In this document: piece by piece, positions 4,536-6,861 of the stretch | Numbering within the stretch: the first letter of the stretch is position 1 | Layout: each line of letters starts with the position of its first letter | Assembly (NCBI GenBank): GCA_937894495.1 | Contig: CALCRR010000329.1 | Span: forward strand, 1-6,861 | DNA length: 6,861 bases | Source: an uncultured Ruminococcus sp. | GTDB taxonomy: Bacteria > Bacillota > Clostridia > Oscillospirales > Ruminococcaceae | Direction: 5' to 3' | The notes under the pieces: model-generated | The model's database searches: none | The model's input: the letters and a program-made list of their open reading frames with translations, nothing else | Told to the model about the DNA's origin: nothing | Made by a program: the position numbers and the translations under genes

Positions 4536-6773
4536 CTAAAAGCTCATCTGATCGGGGTCTTCAAGATCCTTTGCCAGGCAGCCTGCCACGGGTATGGTCT
4601 TGCTGCGGTATTTTTTCAGGTCTGCCGCCGTTTCTGCCGTTACCTCAAAGGCACGGGCAACTGCGGCGTTTTTGCCTTTAAGGGTCATTACCTGTACGCC
4701 CTGAGTGTTGCGGGTGGTCTTTGGCATTAGCAGCGCCGTGTCGAATATCATAGCCCTGCCGTTGGTGGTGCGCAGCATTATCTCTGAGTTATCACTAAGC
4801 TTGAAAACCGCCACCAGCTTTGCCTTGTCGGAATATGCCCCCGTCAGCTTTTTGCGGTTGGTCTTGGTCTCATAGGCGCTCAGGGGCACCTTGGCGCACT
4901 TGCCGTTTTCGTAAACAAACAGCAGATAGCCCGAGTAATCAAGAGTCTCTATCATGGCAGCAAAGCCCTCGCCGCTGTCAAAGCTGAGCACTGCGGGGAT
5001 ATAGTCACCCAGGTCGCTTGCCTTGGTGTTTTTGAACTGCGCCGCCTTAGCCTTGTAAACATTAGCCTTGTCCGAGAAAAACAGCAGCTCAGCCTTGTTT
5101 GATGACTCTGCCTCGCTCAGCATTCTGTCACCCTCTTTAAGCTTCTGGTCGCTTGCCATTCTCAGCGACTGCATGGTGCATTTCTTGAAATATCCGCTCT
5201 CTGAGATAAACAGCTTGCAGGGGTAGTCCTCCACCTCCTCGGACTCCTCCACCTCTTCGATATCGCTCTTGTAGAAGAACTTTGTCTTTCTCTCCTGACC
5301 GTATTTTTTCATAACGGCTCTCAGCTCGCTGATGATAACGTTCTTTATCTTTCTGTCGCTGCCGAGTATGTCCTCAAGCTCTGCGATCTCCTCCTCCAGC
5401 TTGTCTGTCTCGGCGGTGCGCTTTAAGATGTACTCACGGTTTAAATGTCTCAGCTTGATCTCAGCCACATAATCCGCCTGTATCTCGTCAATGCCGAAGC
5501 CTATCATCAGGTTGGGTACTACCTCAGCCTCCTCCTCGGTCTCACGTATTATCTTTATCGCCTTGTCGATATCCAGCAGTATCTTGCCCAGACCTTTCAG
5601 CAGGTGGAGCTTTTCCTTTTTCTTTTTAAGGTCAAACTGTATCCTGCGGCGCACACAGCTCATTCTGAAAGCTGTCCACTCTTTGAGTATCTCATAAACT
5701 CCCATTACCTTGGGGTAGCCGTGGACGAGTATGTTGAAGTTGCATGAGTAGCTGTCCTGCAAGGGGGTGAGCTTGTAGAGCTTCTGCATGAGCTTATCGG
5801 GGTCTACCCCCTTTTTAACGTCAATGCCTATCTTCAGTCCGTCAATGTCCGTCTCGTCACGCAGGTATGATATCTCCCTTATCTTGCCTGCTTTTATAAG
5901 GGCGATTATTTTTTCGATAATGGCTTCCACCGTGGTGGTGGCAGGTATCTCGGTTATCTCCAGGCACTTTTCAGCCTTGTCAAAATTATACTTAGCTCTC
6001 AGCTTTACCGAGCCCCTGCCTGTGCGGTATATCTTATCCAGCTCCTCCTCGTCATAAAGCAGATAACCGCCCCCGGGGAAGTCGGGGCCTTTCAGCGTAT
6101 CCAGCGCATTTGCGTCGCTGTTTTTCATAAGAGCTATAGCCGTCTCGCAGACCTCGGTAAGATTAAAGGGGCACACCGCCGAAGCCATAGACACGCCAAT
6201 TCCCACATTTGCGTTGACCAGTATGGTGGGGAAGGTGGCAGGGAACAGTGTAGGCTCCTGCATGGTGTTATCGTAGTTGGGCACAAAGTCCACCGTTTCC
6301 TTGTCTATCTCTCTGAAAAGCTCCTCACAGATAGGCTCCAGCTTGGCTTCGGTATAACGTGAAGCCGCATAAGCCATATCCCTTGAATACGCCTTGCCGA
6401 AGTTTCCCTTGCTCTGCACATAGGGGTGCAAAAGCGCCTCATTGCCCCTTGAAAGCCTTACCAGTGTTTCATATATAGCCCCGTCGCCGTGGGGGTTCAG
6501 CCTCATGGTAGCTCCCACGATATTTGCGCATTTGGTGAGCTTGCCCGTGAGCAGCCCCATTTTGTACATGGTATACAAAAGCTTTCTGTGCGAGGGCTTG
6601 AAGCCGTCTATCTCAGGAAAAGCTCTCGACACGATAACGCTCATGGCGTAGGGCATATAGTTTTTCTCCAGGGTCTGGGTTATACGCTCCTCAGCCACCA
6701 GACCCGCACCCTCGATGTAAGCGTCCATCTTAGGCTTAGTTTTCTTCTTTATCTCTGCTTTTTTTCTAGCCAC
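4536..6773 (-). CDS. parC: DNA topoisomerase IV/gyrase A subunit (ParC-like)
   Basis: The DNA-cutting subunit of a type IIA topoisomerase, which with an ATPase B subunit passes one duplex through another to decatenate or relax chromosomes. Its 745 residues are near ParC length and shorter than typical GyrA. The breakage-reunion domain shows SRAFPEIDGFKPSHRKLLYTM (49-69, matching the GLKPVHRR region), NPHGDGAIYET (93-103) and the catalytic Arg139-Tyr140 in AASRYTEAK, followed by NANVGIGVSMA (187-197). A coiled coil lies at about 440-500, and a degenerate C-terminal beta-pinwheel from about 520. No GyrA box (QRRGGKG) is visible, favouring topoisomerase IV over gyrase. The residue equivalent to E. 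coli GyrA Ser83 is Gly98, and that for Asp87 is Glu102. The start is GTG at 6773, preceded by AAAGGA about 10 bases upstream. The partner parE is not in the window; only a repeat copy lies immediately upstream. GyrA-type naming remains possible. Confidence 0.92.
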   Translation of the reverse strand: MARKKAEIKKKTKPKMDAYIEGAGLVAEERITQTLEKNYMPYAMSVIVSRAFPEIDGFKPSHRKLLYTMYKMGLLTGKLTKCANIVGATMRLNPHGDGAIYETLVRLSRGNEALLHPYVQSKGNFGKAYSRDMAYAASRYTEAKLEPICEELFREIDKETVDFVPNYDNTMQEPTLFPATFPTILVNANVGIGVSMASAVCPFNLTEVCETAIALMKNSDANALDTLKGPDFPGGGYLLYDEEELDKIYRTGRGSVKLRAKYNFDKAEKCLEITEIPATTTVEAIIEKIIALIKAGKIREISYLRDETDIDGLKIGIDVKKGVDPDKLMQKLYKLTPLQDSYSCNFNILVHGYPKVMGVYEILKEWTAFRMSCVRRRIQFDLKKKKEKLHLLKGLGKILLDIDKAIKIIRETEEEAEVVPNLMIGFGIDEIQADYVAEIKLRHLNREYILKRTAETDKLEEEIAELEDILGSDRKIKNVIISELRAVMKKYGQERKTKFFYKSDIEEVEESEEVEDYPCKLFISESGYFKKCTMQSLRMASDQKLKEGDRMLSEAESSNKAELLFFSDKANVYKAKAAQFKNTKASDLGDYIPAVLSFDSGEGFAAMIETLDYSGYLLFVYENGKCAKVPLSAYETKTNRKKLTGAYSDKAKLVAVFKLSDNSEIMLRTTNGRAMIFDTALLMPKTTRNTQGVQVMTLKGKNAAVARAFEVTAETAADLKKYRSKTIPVAGCLAKDLEDPDQMSF

Positions 6774-6812
6774 TATCTCATCATCCTTTTTTTCTGTTCC
6801 CCCCAGCTATGC

Positions 6813-6861
6813 CTCTAGAAGCAAGAAGCAAGAGGCAAGAAGCAAGAGTCCTCTTTTCAGA
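6813..6861. repeat. Palindromic AAGCAAGA/AGGCAAG repeat, copy 2 (cut by window end)
   Basis: All 49 bases match positions 1-49 except for a six-base block. The copy lies 39 bases upstream of the topoisomerase GTG, so it occupies the leader of that gene or the gap to an upstream parE. The inverse arm seen in copy 1 would lie outside the window. Confidence 0.8.

Overview
The window looks like chromosomal DNA of a Ruminococcus-type clostridium (Bacillota). The grounds are near-consensus sigma-A promoters, strong AGGAG ribosome sites, a 6S RNA gene, a stand-alone DUF1292 gene, a clostridial-type topoisomerase A subunit, and intergenic repeats built from AAGCAAGA/AGGCAAG and CTAG words. The genus is inferred, not proven.

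Layout, left to right. Positions 1-320 are repeat-rich and non-coding: a 100-bp hairpin repeat (a second partial copy closes the window at 6813-6861), then a 180-bp stretch bracketed by a small inverted repeat and a CTAG-rich tract. On the minus strand follow a 6S RNA gene (about 583 down to 351, with its own promoter and terminator) and a small acidic DUF1292 protein (1027-689). The DUF1292 gene has a long leader holding two terminator-like hairpins.

From 1256 to 2506 on the plus strand lies the most unusual object: a roughly 1.2-kb transcription unit with a near-perfect promoter (TTGACA, 17-bp spacer, TATAGT) and a 12-bp-stem terminator, but no normal reading frame. Its first 370 nt can fold into several nested helices and a possible pseudoknot. 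The rest, together with one outlying unit at 1500, carries 13 degenerate copies of a short motif (GGAGTGAGTCC or GAAAGG-N7/8-CC). Ten of these are followed by an ATG at Shine-Dalgarno distance, and each ATG opens a frame of only 1 to 16 codons. I do not recognise this RNA. It could be a large structured non-coding RNA, a ribosome or RNA-binding-protein decoy, or an array of micro-ORFs.

Facing it on the minus strand is a two-component operon: a DesK/NarL-type histidine kinase (4279-3221) and a LuxR-type response regulator (3202-2576), driven by a promoter at 4343-4315. The rightmost gene (6773-4536, minus) is a topoisomerase IV/gyrase A subunit without a GyrA box, ending at a strong terminator. 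Its partner B subunit is not in the window. No functional link between the kinase pair and the repeat RNA can be shown from sequence; they are convergent neighbours.
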